Positions 14,860 through 24,209 are shown, counted from the stretch's first letter. The stretch is DNA of 44,333 bases from Streptomyces ipomoeae 91-03 (GCF_000317595.1 NZ_AEJC01000290.1:1-44333), one strand, 5' to 3'. Notes: generated from the sequence alone by a model not told the origin. Numbers and translations: made by a program.

Positions 14860-16482
14860 ATGTCCCCGCGTACGACCGAGACCGCGCCGGACAACGGACA
14901 ACCGCGCCCCGACGAGGGGGCCCCTCCCACAACCGCACAACACAACGCCGATAAGCCCGACACCGAGCCCGGGAAGAACACCGCCGAGTCCAGCACGGGT
15001 TCCGAGTCCGGCGCAGCCGAGTCCGGCACGGGTTCCGGGTCCGGCGCAGCCGAGTCCGGCGCCGGGGCCGCCTCGAAAGCCGGCCGCGACGTTGCCGAGT
15101 CCGGCGCCGGGGCCGTCCCGAAGGCCGTTCCCGCGTCTGGCCCCGGGCGTGAGCCCGTTCGGCGGCGGCTGTTGCGGCTCACCGCGTGTGCGGCCGCGTT
15201 GGCCGTCGCGTTCACGGGGTTCGCGATTGCCCTGGGGGCGCAGGACGACGACCGGGCCACCGTGTCCGTCTCCACCGCTCCCGGGGTCTCGGCGGCGCAG
15301 CTCGCCAGTGGGGATCTCGGCACGACCGTCAAGGCGTTGCAGGCCCATCTGCGGGAGCAGCCGAAGGACTTCGGGTCCTGGTCGACGCTGGGCCTGGCGT
15401 ATGTCGAGCAGGCCCGTACCACGGGCGACTCCTCCCGCTACCCGCAGGCCGAGAAGGCACTGGAGCGTTCGCTGGAGCTGCGGCCGGACAACGACCCGGC
15501 GCTCGCGGGCCTCGCCGCACTGGCCGCCGCGCGGCACGAGTTCAAGGACGCGCTGCGGTACGCGGACCGGGCGCTCAAGGAGAACCCGTACAGCGAGCGG
15601 GCGTTGTGCTCCCGCATCGACGCCCTGGTCGAACTCGGCCGCTACGACGAGGCGTTGAAGGCGGCCCGGCTCGCCGACACCCGCCGCCCCGGCATCCCCG
15701 TCTTCACGCGGTACGCCTACGTGTACGAGCTGCGCGGCGACGTGAAGACCGCCCGCCGGGTCCTGGAGCAGGCGCTCGCCTCGGCGGTGACCCGCGGCGA
15801 CATCGCCTATGTGGCCACACAGCTCGGTCAACTGGCCTGGAAACAGGGCGAGTTCAAGACCGCCCTCGACCACTACGCGCGAGCGCTGGGCGCCGACGAC
15901 ACCTACCTCCCCGCCTTGGACGGCCGCGCCCGCGCCCAGGCCGCGAGCGGCGACCGCGCCGAGGCGATCCGCGGGCTGGAGCAGGTCGTGTCCACCTATC
16001 CGCTGCCGGGCCCGCTCGTGGCGCTCGGCGAGCTGTACGAGGCGGAGGGCGACAAGACCGCGGCCCGCGAGCAGTACGCGCTGGTGAACGCCTGGACCGA
16101 CATCGCCCGCGCCAACGGCGTCAACGCCGACCTCGACACCGCGCTCGCCGCCGCCGACCACGGCGACAAGAAGGCCGCGCTGCGCGCGGCGCGGGCCGAG
16201 TGGGAGCGCCGGGAGACGGTCCACACGGCGGACGCCCTCGCCTGGGCGCTGCACGTCAACGGCCGTGACGAGGAGGCCCTGCCGTACGCCCGCCGCGCCA
16301 CGGCCACCGGATACCGGGACGCGACGTTCCTCTACCACCGCGGCATGGTCGAGTACGCCGCCGGTGACGAGAAGGCCGCCGAGGCCTCACTCAAGGCGGC
16401 GCTCGACCTCAACCCCGGGTTCTCACCGCTCGGCGCCGCCGAAGCCCGTAGGACCCTGAAGGCTCTGGAGGCCGCCAAGTGA
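14860..16482 (+). CDS. Membrane-anchored TPR-repeat protein
   Basis: This 540-residue protein has a disordered N-terminus, one transmembrane span (about residues 105-127) after a basic stretch, and a long region of tetratricopeptide repeats (about 145-540; WSTLGLAYVEQAR, ALERSLELRPDNDPALAGLA, ALDLNPGFSPL). The N-terminal part contains an 11-residue repeat of the type ESGTGSGSGAA, mirrored by a 33-bp DNA repeat. With the basic side inside, the TPR array would be external and could scaffold protein partners such as the DUF4331 protein. The ATG follows GGAGAGGG. The stop overlaps the NicO start by 4 nt. Confidence 0.85.
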   Translation: MSPRTTETAPDNGQPRPDEGAPPTTAQHNADKPDTEPGKNTAESSTGSESGAAESGTGSGSGAAESGAGAASKAGRDVAESGAGAVPKAVPASGPGREPVRRRLLRLTACAAALAVAFTGFAIALGAQDDDRATVSVSTAPGVSAAQLASGDLGTTVKALQAHLREQPKDFGSWSTLGLAYVEQARTTGDSSRYPQAEKALERSLELRPDNDPALAGLAALAAARHEFKDALRYADRALKENPYSERALCSRIDALVELGRYDEALKAARLADTRRPGIPVFTRYAYVYELRGDVKTARRVLEQALASAVTRGDIAYVATQLGQLAWKQGEFKTALDHYARALGADDTYLPALDGRARAQAASGDRAEAIRGLEQVVSTYPLPGPLVALGELYEAEGDKTAAREQYALVNAWTDIARANGVNADLDTALAAADHGDKKAALRAARAEWERRETVHTADALAWALHVNGRDEEALPYARRATATGYRDATFLYHRGMVEYAAGDEKAAEASLKAALDLNPGFSPLGAAEARRTLKALEAAK

Positions 16483-18272
16483 CGTCCCGTCGGCGCCTGT
16501 TCGCCTCCGCCACGGCGGTCTTCACGGCCGCCTGCGCCCTCGTACTCGTCCCCACCGGGACCGCGAGCGCGCACCCGCTCGGCAACTTCACCGTGAACCG
16601 GTACGACGGCCTCGTCGCCGCCCCCGGACAGCTCAAGGTCTTCCATGTCGAGGACCTCGCGGAGATCCCGGCCACCCAGGCCGGACCCGCCATCAAGCGC
16701 CAGGGCATGGACGGTTGGGCCCGCGAGCGGTGCGAGACGGCCGCCGAGGACACCGAGGTCACCGTCGACGGACGTGCCGTCGAGATGACACTGAAGTCCA
16801 GCAGTGCCGAGGAGCGGCCCGGACAGGCGGGGCTGAAGACCCTGCGCGTGGAGTGCCGGCTGACGGCTCCGCTGCCGGAGCGGGCCAGCGACGTACGCTT
16901 CCACGCCGCCGTGGACTCCGGCCCCGGCTGGCGCGAGGTCACCGCCCAGGGCGACCGGATGACACTGGCCGGGTCGGACGTGCCCGAGGAGTCGGTGTCC
17001 GGACAGCTCACCAGCTACCCCGAGGAGTTGTTGCAGTCCCCGGAGGACACGGCGACCGCGTCCCTCCAGGTGAAGCCCGGCGGCCCGGCGCTGGCGGAGG
17101 AGGAGCGCGACGCCCCCGGCGCCTCGATCCTCCCGCGCGGCGCGGACCGCTGGACCCGGATGCTCGACGACCTGGTCTCCAGTCACGACCTCACCCTCGG
17201 CTTCGGCGCCCTCGCCTTCGGCATCGCCCTGTTCCTCGGCGCGATGCACGCCCTCGCCCCGGGCCACGGCAAGACCCTGATGGCCGCCACCGCCGCCGCC
17301 CGCGACCGGGCCCGGATGCGGGACGTCCTGCCCATGGCCGCGTCGGTGACGGTCACCCACACCCTGGGCGTGGTCGCCCTCGGCCTCCTGGTCCTCGCCG
17401 GCTCGGCCGCCGCCCCGTCCGTCATCACCTGGCTCGGCATCGCCAGCGGCCTGTTCGTGATGGCAGCGGGCACGACACTCGTACGCCGCGCCTGGCTGAA
17501 CCGGAAACTCACGCTCATGCCCGGGCACGGACACGGAGACCCGCACGACCACAGCCATGCCCATGACCACGACCACGACGGTCACGAGCACGGGCACGGG
17601 CACGGGCACGGGCACTCCTACGATCACGATCACGGCCACGACCACGACCACCACGATCACGGTCATGGGGAGGGCCACGGGCACTCCCACACCCACGCTC
17701 ACGAGCCCAAGCGCGAACTCGTACTCGCCCACGCCCACACGCACGGCGAAACCCACGCCCACACCCATGCGTCAACCAAGGCGCACTCACACGACCACGA
17801 CCACAGCCACAGCCACGATCACGACCCCCACGACCACGCCCACACCCACGCCCCCAAGAAGTCCCTCTTCGGCGGCGGCAGCCTCACGCACACCCACGGC
17901 GGCTTCACCCACACCCACCCCACCGCGCCCACCCTGCGCGGCACGATCCTGCTGGGCTTCGCGGGCGGGATGGTGCCGAGCCCGTCGGCCGTGGTCGTGC
18001 TGGTGGGCGCGGCGGCCATGGGGAAGGCATGGTTCGGGCTGCTGCTCGTGCTGGCGTACGGCATCGGGCTGGCGCTCACGCTGACGGCGGCCGGGTACGC
18101 CGTGGTGAAGGCGGGCGGCTGGGCGACGCGGGTGCTGGACAAGGGCCAGGGCAGGCTCGCCGGGCCGACCGCCGCGCTGGTGCGCAGGACCGTGCCGCTG
18201 GCGTCGGCGCTGCTGGTCGTCGCTCTGGGGGCTGTTTTGGTGCTCAGGGGTGCGGCATCCGCGATCGGCTGA
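16479..18272 (+). CDS. NicO-family nickel/cobalt transporter with His-rich loop
   Basis: This 597-residue protein has a signal peptide (residues 1-31, ending TASA before HPLGNF) and an external N-terminal domain of about 200 residues. A NicO/RcnA-like membrane domain begins near residue 240, with ALFLGAMHALAPGHGKT as the metal-site helix motif. Between the two membrane halves (about 349-470) is an extreme His/Asp-rich loop with dozens of histidines in HDH, HGHGH and HTHAH patterns. The second half contains GGMVPSPSAVVVLVGAA. The family moves Ni2+ or Co2+, most often outward in RcnA-like members; metal and direction cannot be read here. The GTG start overlaps the TPR stop as GTGA. Confidence 0.85.
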   Translation: MTSRRRLFASATAVFTAACALVLVPTGTASAHPLGNFTVNRYDGLVAAPGQLKVFHVEDLAEIPATQAGPAIKRQGMDGWARERCETAAEDTEVTVDGRAVEMTLKSSSAEERPGQAGLKTLRVECRLTAPLPERASDVRFHAAVDSGPGWREVTAQGDRMTLAGSDVPEESVSGQLTSYPEELLQSPEDTATASLQVKPGGPALAEEERDAPGASILPRGADRWTRMLDDLVSSHDLTLGFGALAFGIALFLGAMHALAPGHGKTLMAATAAARDRARMRDVLPMAASVTVTHTLGVVALGLLVLAGSAAAPSVITWLGIASGLFVMAAGTTLVRRAWLNRKLTLMPGHGHGDPHDHSHAHDHDHDGHEHGHGHGHGHSYDHDHGHDHDHHDHGHGEGHGHSHTHAHEPKRELVLAHAHTHGETHAHTHASTKAHSHDHDHSHSHDHDPHDHAHTHAPKKSLFGGGSLTHTHGGFTHTHPTAPTLRGTILLGFAGGMVPSPSAVVVLVGAAAMGKAWFGLLLVLAYGIGLALTLTAAGYAVVKAGGWATRVLDKGQGRLAGPTAALVRRTVPLASALLVVALGAVLVLRGAASAIG

Positions 18273-18286
18273 GCTACTTTTGTGTA

Positions 18287-18310
18287 GAAATCGCACGGAG
18301 TGGAGATTTC
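18287..18310. promoter_or_regulatory. Inverted repeat before the kinase gene
   Basis: GAAATC (18287-18292) and GATTTC (18305-18310) are inverted around 12 bp in the 66-bp gap between the NicO and kinase genes. The A/T enrichment suggests promoter or operator function rather than a terminator. Confidence 0.3.
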
Positions 18311-18338
18311 ACGCGGCTGCGAATGATGGGGGACTCCC

Positions 18339-20078
18339 GTGTCCGAAGATCGGGGCAGTGAACGTGTGATCGCGGGCCGCTACCGTCTGCTGACCCCGCT
18401 GGGCGAGGGCGGCATGGGAACCGTGTGGCGGGCCCGCGACGAGGTTCTGCACCGTGAGGTCGCCGTCAAGGAGGTGCGCGCGCCCGCCGGGATCCCGGCG
18501 TCCGACGTGGAGCGGATGTACGCCCGGCTGGAGCGGGAGGCGTGGGCCGCGGCCCGGGTCGCCAGCCGCAATGTGGTCACGGTGTACGACGTGGCCATGG
18601 AGGAGGGTCGCCCCTGGATCGTGATGGAGCTGGTCCGGGGTCTGTCGCTCGCCGACCTCCTGGACGCCGAGGGCCCCCTCGCCCCGCAGCGCACCGCGCA
18701 GATCGGCGCCGAGGTGCTGGCCGCGCTGCGCGCCGCGCATGACGCCGGTGTGCTGCACCGGGATGTGAAGCCGGCCAACGTGCTCATGTCCAACGACGGC
18801 CGGGTCGTCCTCACCGACTTCGGTATCGCCACGGTGGAGGGCAGCTCCGCGCTGACCATGACCGGCGAGGTCATCGGCTCGCCGGAGTTCCTGGCCCCGG
18901 AGCGCGCGCTCGGCCGTGCGTTCGGCCCCGAGTCGGACCTGTGGTCGCTCGGTGTGCTGCTGTACGCGGCGGTCGAGGGCAACTCCCCCTTCCGGCAGAA
19001 CACTCCGCTGAGCACCCTGCGCGCGGTCGTCGACGAGGAGTTGCCGCCGCCGCGCCGGGCGGGTCCGCTGGCCCCGGTGATCGAGGGGCTGCTGCGCAAG
19101 GACCCGGCCGAGCGGATCTCCGCCGAACAGGCCGAGCAGGATCTGCGGATCATCGGCACGGGCGGCACTCCCCGGTCGGACACGGTCCTCTCGACGCCGT
19201 ACACCCCGACGGTGGCCGGCCTGCCGGCCCCGGACCCGGGCCGGGGGCCGGCGCAGGAGCCGGGCGCGAACCGGTTCGGGCCGCCGACCCCGCCGTATCC
19301 CGCCCCGGCCGCCACGACCCGGCCCTCGGCGGTGCCCTCCGGTGAGCCGGACCGCAACCGCCGTGCCCTCGTCTTCCTGATCGCCGGTATCGCCGCGATC
19401 GCCTTCGCCATCGCGGGACTGACGTACGCCCTGGTCAACCGCGACGGCGGGGGCGACAACAACCCCACCAACGGGACCGGCACGGCGGGCGGTACGAACG
19501 GCGGGACGGGGAACGGGGGCTCCGGGCAGGGCGGCGACGGCGGCGCGGGCGACGGCGGCTCGTCGGACACGCCCGACTCCTCCACCACGCCGGACGACGG
19601 GGGCACCACGAGCAAGCCGCCCGCGCAGTCCGTGCGGGTGACGGTCACCGGCGCGAACACCGACTACTCGGGGGCCTGTCCGCCGCCGGACGCCGATGCG
19701 CCCACGTTCACCGCGACATTCACCGTGGGCAGTGTGCCGGTGGAGGTGGATTACCGGTGGGTGACGAAGAGCGGGGAGGGCTCGGACGAGAGCTGGAAGA
19801 CGCTGTCGTTCCCGGCGGGCGCGGGGAGGACGAAGCAGGACCGGGTCGTCGTGACCGCGGAGCGGACGTCCGGGACCTACGAGGACGAGATCGGCATCGA
19901 GGTCCGCGACCCGGTGCGGGCCACGTCCAACTCCGTGCCGTTCTCGGTGACCTGCGAGCCGGAGGCCCCGACCACGGGCGGGACCTCCCCTTCCGACCCT
20001 TCCGTCTCGGAGAACCCCGACGGCTACAGCGACGACGGCGCGGGCGCCTACGACCGGGCGATCAGGCCACGGCCGTAG
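18339..20078 (+). CDS. Transmembrane Ser/Thr protein kinase (PknB-like)
   Basis: This 579-residue membrane receptor kinase has a kinase domain at about residues 15-275: glycine loop LGEGGMGTV, catalytic lysine K44 in VAVKEV, HRDVKPANVL, DFGIAT and GSPEFLAPE. All expected catalytic residues are present. A proline-rich linker leads to one transmembrane span (about 345-367). The outside part has a Gly/Asn/Ser/Thr-rich spacer and a C-terminal domain of about 130 residues that may be beta-rich. No PASTA repeats are present, so it is not a PknB peptidoglycan sensor in the strict sense. The GTG start follows GGGGGA. Confidence 0.92.
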   Translation: MSEDRGSERVIAGRYRLLTPLGEGGMGTVWRARDEVLHREVAVKEVRAPAGIPASDVERMYARLEREAWAAARVASRNVVTVYDVAMEEGRPWIVMELVRGLSLADLLDAEGPLAPQRTAQIGAEVLAALRAAHDAGVLHRDVKPANVLMSNDGRVVLTDFGIATVEGSSALTMTGEVIGSPEFLAPERALGRAFGPESDLWSLGVLLYAAVEGNSPFRQNTPLSTLRAVVDEELPPPRRAGPLAPVIEGLLRKDPAERISAEQAEQDLRIIGTGGTPRSDTVLSTPYTPTVAGLPAPDPGRGPAQEPGANRFGPPTPPYPAPAATTRPSAVPSGEPDRNRRALVFLIAGIAAIAFAIAGLTYALVNRDGGGDNNPTNGTGTAGGTNGGTGNGGSGQGGDGGAGDGGSSDTPDSSTTPDDGGTTSKPPAQSVRVTVTGANTDYSGACPPPDADAPTFTATFTVGSVPVEVDYRWVTKSGEGSDESWKTLSFPAGAGRTKQDRVVVTAERTSGTYEDEIGIEVRDPVRATSNSVPFSVTCEPEAPTTGGTSPSDPSVSENPDGYSDDGAGAYDRAIRPRP

Positions 20079-20143
20079 ACGCAACGCCATGGACACGACG
20101 CCGTAGAACGACAGGGATCAGGTGACAGCCGTACGGCCGGTGC

Positions 20144-20950
20144 TCAGGCCGTGCTCCTGAGTACCGGCAGATATCCGCCCGACTGCCCCGCGGCCTTCGG
20201 GTGGTACGACTCGCCGATGTTCAGCAGGTTGAGGCTGTGCAGCCATGAGCTGCCGGAGCACAGTTCGTGGCCGGTGAAGGCGGGGCGGACGTCGCCGAAG
20301 GTGAAGCCGTGGTCGGCGGCCCGTTTGGCGATGGCGGTGTTGAGGTAGTCGGCCGCGTTGTTGATCGCGGACCGCTTGCTCTGGGACAGGCCGGCGCAGG
20401 TGCCGCCCAGTTGGTAGAAGCGGGGGTAGCCGAGGACCACCACGTGGGCGGCGGGGGCCTTGGACCTGATCGCCGAGTAGACGCTGTCGAGTTGGCCGGG
20501 CAGCGTCGAGTCGACGTACGCCTTCGCGGTGTTGATGCGGGAGACGCAGGCGCTGTCGGACTGGAGTACGCAGGTGCTCATGACGTCGGCGAAGCCGGCG
20601 TCGTTGCCGCCGATGGTGATCGAGACCAGCCCGGTGTTCGCGCCCAGCGGGGCGAGTTGGCCGACCAGGACATCACCCGTTCGGGCGCCCGAGCATGCCG
20701 TGAAGTTGAAGGACGAGGGTGAGTTGGCGGCGGCCCAGAGGTACGGGTAGGCCTTCGTGCTGCGCTTGCAGTCACCGCTGGAGGAGATGTAGCTCCCCGC
20801 GCCGACTCCCGAGGAGTAGGAGTCGCCGAGGGCCACATAACCGGTCGGAGCGGCCTGTGAGGACGCCTGCGCCGTCGCTGCCCCGGTGAGGGCGGTGCTG
20901 ACGGCGAGGAGGAGTGAGGTCGCGTATGCCGCAAGTCGGGAACGTCTCAT
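20144..20950 (-). CDS. Secreted SGNH/GDSL lipase
   Basis: This 268-residue secreted hydrolase closely resembles the extracellular lipase of Streptomyces rimosus in length and motifs. A signal peptide covers about residues 1-30. Block I is GDSYSSG with nucleophile S44, block II is SGARTGD (G88), block III is GGND (N116), and block V is SYHP with catalytic H250. Several cysteines are placed to form disulfides. It should cleave ester bonds in lipids or phospholipids outside the cell. The ATG follows GGGAGG. The gene converges on the kinase gene, 65 bp away, and diverges from the subtilisin gene. Confidence 0.93.
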   Translation of the reverse strand: MRRSRLAAYATSLLLAVSTALTGAATAQASSQAAPTGYVALGDSYSSGVGAGSYISSSGDCKRSTKAYPYLWAAANSPSSFNFTACSGARTGDVLVGQLAPLGANTGLVSITIGGNDAGFADVMSTCVLQSDSACVSRINTAKAYVDSTLPGQLDSVYSAIRSKAPAAHVVVLGYPRFYQLGGTCAGLSQSKRSAINNAADYLNTAIAKRAADHGFTFGDVRPAFTGHELCSGSSWLHSLNLLNIGESYHPKAAGQSGGYLPVLRSTA

Positions 20951-21264
20951 GGAACCTCCCTTTAGCAGGATCTCTGCCTCAACCGTCGTAACAGCTACGC
21001 GTGTTGATCGGAAGTGTTCATGTCAGTACTTTCCCGCTCCCAAGGGAACGTACCCACCGCGTTCAACCCTTGTTCGATTTCAAGCATGTGACAGAAACAT
21101 GACAAGCGCTCAACTCTCTTGAGCTACACCCGTAGATCACCCACTCTGCTTACAGCCGTGAGCGGAACGCGACGCTCCCGGTTGTGAGTGCGATCCCGCA
21201 CGCATCCCCCACAGACGCGTACCTCACCCTGGTGCGCGCCGCCTATGAGGAGGAATCCCTCGTA
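20951..21264. promoter_or_regulatory. Divergent promoter region, lipase and subtilisin
   Basis: This 314-bp gap is clearly less GC-rich than its surroundings and should hold promoters for both secreted enzymes. An inverted repeat CATGT/ACATG (21085-21101) sits near the middle with a 7-bp spacer. No gene is supported here; a GTG-started reading frame from 21184 only extends the subtilisin upstream of its signal peptide. Confidence 0.45.
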
Positions 21265-22470
21265 ATGGCAGAACTGCGTAGCAAGAAGATCCGCGTCGCC
21301 GCCGTCACCACCATGGCGACCGCCGCCCTGCTCGGCGGCCTCACCGCAACTCCCGCCCAGGCCGCCCCGGCCGAGGGCAAGGTGCTCGCGGCCGACTCCC
21401 CCACCGCGATCAAGGACAGCTACATCGTCACGCTCAAGAAGAGCGCGGGCGTCAAGGCCGCGTCGAGCGAGGGCAAGGGCCTGATCAAGGAGTACGGCGG
21501 CACGGTGAAGCGGACCTTCAAGTCCGCGCTCAACGGCTACTCGGCCGAGCTCTCCGCCGCCGAGGCGAGGAGACTCGCCGCCGACCCGGCGGTCGCCTCC
21601 GTCGAGCAGAACCAGGTCTTCACCGCCGACGCCACGCAGTCCAACGCCCCGTGGGGCCTGGACCGTTCCGACCAGGCGTCGCTGCCGCTCTCCGGCACGT
21701 ACACCTACCCCGACTCCGCGGGCAGCGGCGTGACCGCGTACGTCATCGACACCGGCGTCCGCATCTCGCACTCCCAGTTCGGCGGCCGGGCGGTCAACGG
21801 CTACGACGCGGTCGACGGCGACAACGTGGCACAGGACGGCAACGGCCACGGCACGCACGTGGCGTCCACCATCGCCGGCTCGACCTACGGCATCGCCAAG
21901 CAGGCCAAGATCGTGGCCGTCCGGGTGCTGAACAACTCCGGCTCCGGCACCACGGCGGGTGTCGTCGCCGGCATCGACTGGGTGACCGCGAACCACAGCG
22001 GCCCCTCGGTAGCCAACATGTCGCTCGGCGGCGGCGCGTCCACCGCCCTCGACACGGCCGTCCGCAACTCCATAGCCAGCGGTGTGACCTACGCCGTCGC
22101 GGCCGGCAACAGCAGCGCCAACGCCTCCTCGTACTCCCCGGCCCGTGTCACGGAGGCGATCACGGTCGGCGCGACCACCAACACGGACGCCCGGGCGAGC
22201 TACTCCAACTACGGCTCGGTCCTGGACATCTTCGCCCCGGGTTCGTCGATCACGGCCGGCTGGTACACCAGCGACACCGCGACCAACACCATCTCGGGCA
22301 CCTCGATGGCGACGCCGCACGTCGCGGGCGCGGCGGCCGTCTATCTGGCCGGCCACACCTCGGCCACCCCGGCCCAGGTCGCCTCGGCGCTGACCGGCGG
22401 GGCCGTCACGGGCAAGGTGACCAGCCCGGGCACCGGTTCCCCGAACCGTCTGCTCCAGATCGTCCCGTAA
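21265..22470 (+). CDS. Secreted subtilisin-like serine protease (S8)
   Basis: This 401-residue prepro-protease is of the proteinase K-like branch. It has a signal peptide (about residues 1-33, ending AQA), an I9 inhibitor/chaperone prodomain (about 50-121; SYIVTLKK) and a mature catalytic domain from about 125. Triad residues are D162 (VIDTGV), H195 (GHGTHVA) and S347 (GTSMATPHVAG), with oxyanion N282. I chose ATG 21265 because AGGAGGAA lies upstream and the signal peptide starts there; the GTG at 21184 would add 27 unrelated residues. It degrades extracellular protein. Confidence 0.94.
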   Translation: MAELRSKKIRVAAVTTMATAALLGGLTATPAQAAPAEGKVLAADSPTAIKDSYIVTLKKSAGVKAASSEGKGLIKEYGGTVKRTFKSALNGYSAELSAAEARRLAADPAVASVEQNQVFTADATQSNAPWGLDRSDQASLPLSGTYTYPDSAGSGVTAYVIDTGVRISHSQFGGRAVNGYDAVDGDNVAQDGNGHGTHVASTIAGSTYGIAKQAKIVAVRVLNNSGSGTTAGVVAGIDWVTANHSGPSVANMSLGGGASTALDTAVRNSIASGVTYAVAAGNSSANASSYSPARVTEAITVGATTNTDARASYSNYGSVLDIFAPGSSITAGWYTSDTATNTISGTSMATPHVAGAAAVYLAGHTSATPAQVASALTGGAVTGKVTSPGTGSPNRLLQIVP

Positions 22471-22512
22471 CACCGACGGGCCCGACACCGACAGGCCCCG
22501 TCCGACCATGAG

Positions 22513-22542
22513 TTCCCCGGAGGCGCACCCGCCTCCGGGGAA
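22513..22542 (+). terminator. Terminator after the subtilisin gene
   Basis: TTCCCCGGAGGCG and its exact complement form a 13-bp stem with the 4-nt loop CACC, 43 nt after the stop codon. It is one of the strongest hairpins in the window. Confidence 0.85.
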
Positions 22543-22694
22543 TCTCCGTATACGGGTCCTGGTCCACTGTTGGCGGTTCCTTTGCCCGCGCATGACGCAT
22601 ACGTGCGGGGTCCCCGTTCCGCGTCTTGACTGCCCCGCGCCCCCTGCGCGACATTGAAGCCCGGCATCCGGCGCTTCGGGGGGCAAAGTCGCCA

Positions 22695-23084
22695 ATGCAG
22701 ACCATACGTATCAAGCCACGCGCCGAACGGGACGTGGCGCCGTTGCTCGCGGGCGCCGCCGCGGCCGTCGCGGGGGTCGGCGCGGTGCTCGCGTTCACCG
22801 ACGCGGACTCGGTGCTGCGCGGCCCCTTCACGCTGTTCTTCCTCCTCGTCGCGCCCGGAGCCGCCATCGGGGCCGCGCTGCGCGGGCTGGAGCCGTTCGG
22901 CCGTGTCGTGGCGTCCGTCGCCGGTGCGATCGCGGTGAACCTGCTCGTCGCGCAGGGCATGCTCGCCACTCATTCATGGTCGGTGCCCGGCGGGATCGCG
23001 GCCGTGACCGTGATCAGCTCGCTCGTCCTCCTGCTGGTGCTGGTGCGGCGCGTGCGCGGCCGTACGGAGAGAAGACGGACCTGA
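22695..23084 (+). CDS. Small four-span membrane protein
   Basis: This 129-residue protein is almost entirely hydrophobic with four predicted spans (about residues 14-36, 42-62, 67-90 and 94-118) and basic ends (RIKPRAER and RRVRGRTERRRT). No family is recognised. I chose ATG 22695 because it starts directly before the first span; a GGGGGG run lies upstream. The next gene begins 3 nt after its stop, so it heads the glycan operon and may serve as a membrane partner for the glycan enzymes. Confidence 0.65.
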   Translation: MQTIRIKPRAERDVAPLLAGAAAAVAGVGAVLAFTDADSVLRGPFTLFFLLVAPGAAIGAALRGLEPFGRVVASVAGAIAVNLLVAQGMLATHSWSVPGGIAAVTVISSLVLLLVLVRRVRGRTERRRT

Positions 23085-23087
23085 GAC

Positions 23088-24209
23088 GTGGACATCAGTG
23101 TGTACCGCCCCGGCGAGCTGACGGCCGCCGACCGGGCGACCTGGACCGCTTTGCAGTCGAAGGCCCACCTCCACGGCGCTCCGGAGCTGGCGAATCCTTT
23201 CCTGTCCCCGGAGTTCACCCTCGCCATGGGCCGCTGCCGACGCGGGGTGCGGATCGCGGTGCTGCGGGAGGGCGGTGAGGCGGTGGGCTTCTTCCCGTTC
23301 CAGAGAACCGCCGCCGGCGTCGGCCGTGCCATCGGCCTCGGTGTCTCCGACTGCCAGGGCGTGGTGCACCGCCCCGGCCTCACCTGGGACGCCAAGGAAC
23401 TGCTGCGGGCCTGTCGGCTCGCGGTGTGGGAGTTCGACCATCTGGCGGAGGGCCAGACACCGTTCCGGGACCATGTCACCGGAACCTTCCCCTCGCCGGT
23501 CATGGACCTGGAGCAGGGCTACGAGGCGTATCTGAGCCAACTTCGCGCGCGCTCACCGAAGTTCGTGCGGTCGACGCTGGCCAAGGAACGCCGGCTCGGC
23601 CGGGCGGTGAACGAGGTGCGCTATGTCCACGACGAACGCGACCCGAGTGTCCTGCGCACCCTGATGGCCTGGAAGTCGGCGCAGTACCGCAGGACGGGCC
23701 GCAGCGACCGGTTCGCGCACCCGTGGATCATCCAGCTGGTGCTGCAGCTCTTCCACACTCGCTCCGACTCCTTCGCCGGCCAGCTGTCGGTGCTGTACGC
23801 GGACGACAAGCCGATCGCGGCCCATTTCGGGCCGCGATCCGAGCGGGTGCTGACCTGCTGGTTCCCGGCGTACGACCCGGCGTTCGCGAAGTTCTCGCCG
23901 GGGCTGCTGCTGCATCTGCACATGGCCGAGGAGGGAGCCGCCGACGGCATCGCGTATCTGGACCTGGGACGGGGTCAGAAGCAGTACAAGGACTCCCTGA
24001 AGACACGGGAGATCTCCGTGTCCGAGGGGTGGGTCACCCGACGCCATCCGGTGGCACTCGGGCACCGGGCTCGCCGAGCCCCGGTGCGGGCACTGCGGAA
24101 CACAGTCCTGGCCCGACCGGAATTGTTCGAAACGGCAGACAGAGCACTGAAGCGGATGGGTAAAATCCGCGCGGGACTGCCAGTAACGGACACAACCACA
24201 AAAAAGTGA
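23088..24209 (+). CDS. FemAB/CelD-like GNAT acyltransferase
   Basis: This 373-residue cytosolic protein is of the acetyltransferase_6 (CelD/BcsL, FemAB-like) type. The C-terminal GNAT-like half (about residues 160-330) contains FVRSTLAKERRLGR, SAQYRRTG, AAHFGPRSERVLTCWFPAYD and YLDLGRGQKQYKDSLKT, typical of enzymes that acylate exopolysaccharide or cell-wall precursors. Acyl group and acceptor are unknown. The GTG start lies 3 nt after the small membrane protein gene, so the two are probably co-translated. A gap of about 340 bp separates it from the glycosyltransferases. Confidence 0.82.
   Translation: MDISVYRPGELTAADRATWTALQSKAHLHGAPELANPFLSPEFTLAMGRCRRGVRIAVLREGGEAVGFFPFQRTAAGVGRAIGLGVSDCQGVVHRPGLTWDAKELLRACRLAVWEFDHLAEGQTPFRDHVTGTFPSPVMDLEQGYEAYLSQLRARSPKFVRSTLAKERRLGRAVNEVRYVHDERDPSVLRTLMAWKSAQYRRTGRSDRFAHPWIIQLVLQLFHTRSDSFAGQLSVLYADDKPIAAHFGPRSERVLTCWFPAYDPAFAKFSPGLLLHLHMAEEGAADGIAYLDLGRGQKQYKDSLKTREISVSEGWVTRRHPVALGHRARRAPVRALRNTVLARPELFETADRALKRMGKIRAGLPVTDTTTKK

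Noticed and set aside
13166..14938. Minus-strand ORF (590 codons) opposite the DUF4331 gene
   Set aside because: Arg/Val/Asp-rich shadow with no domain; the opposite strand has a coherent exported protein.
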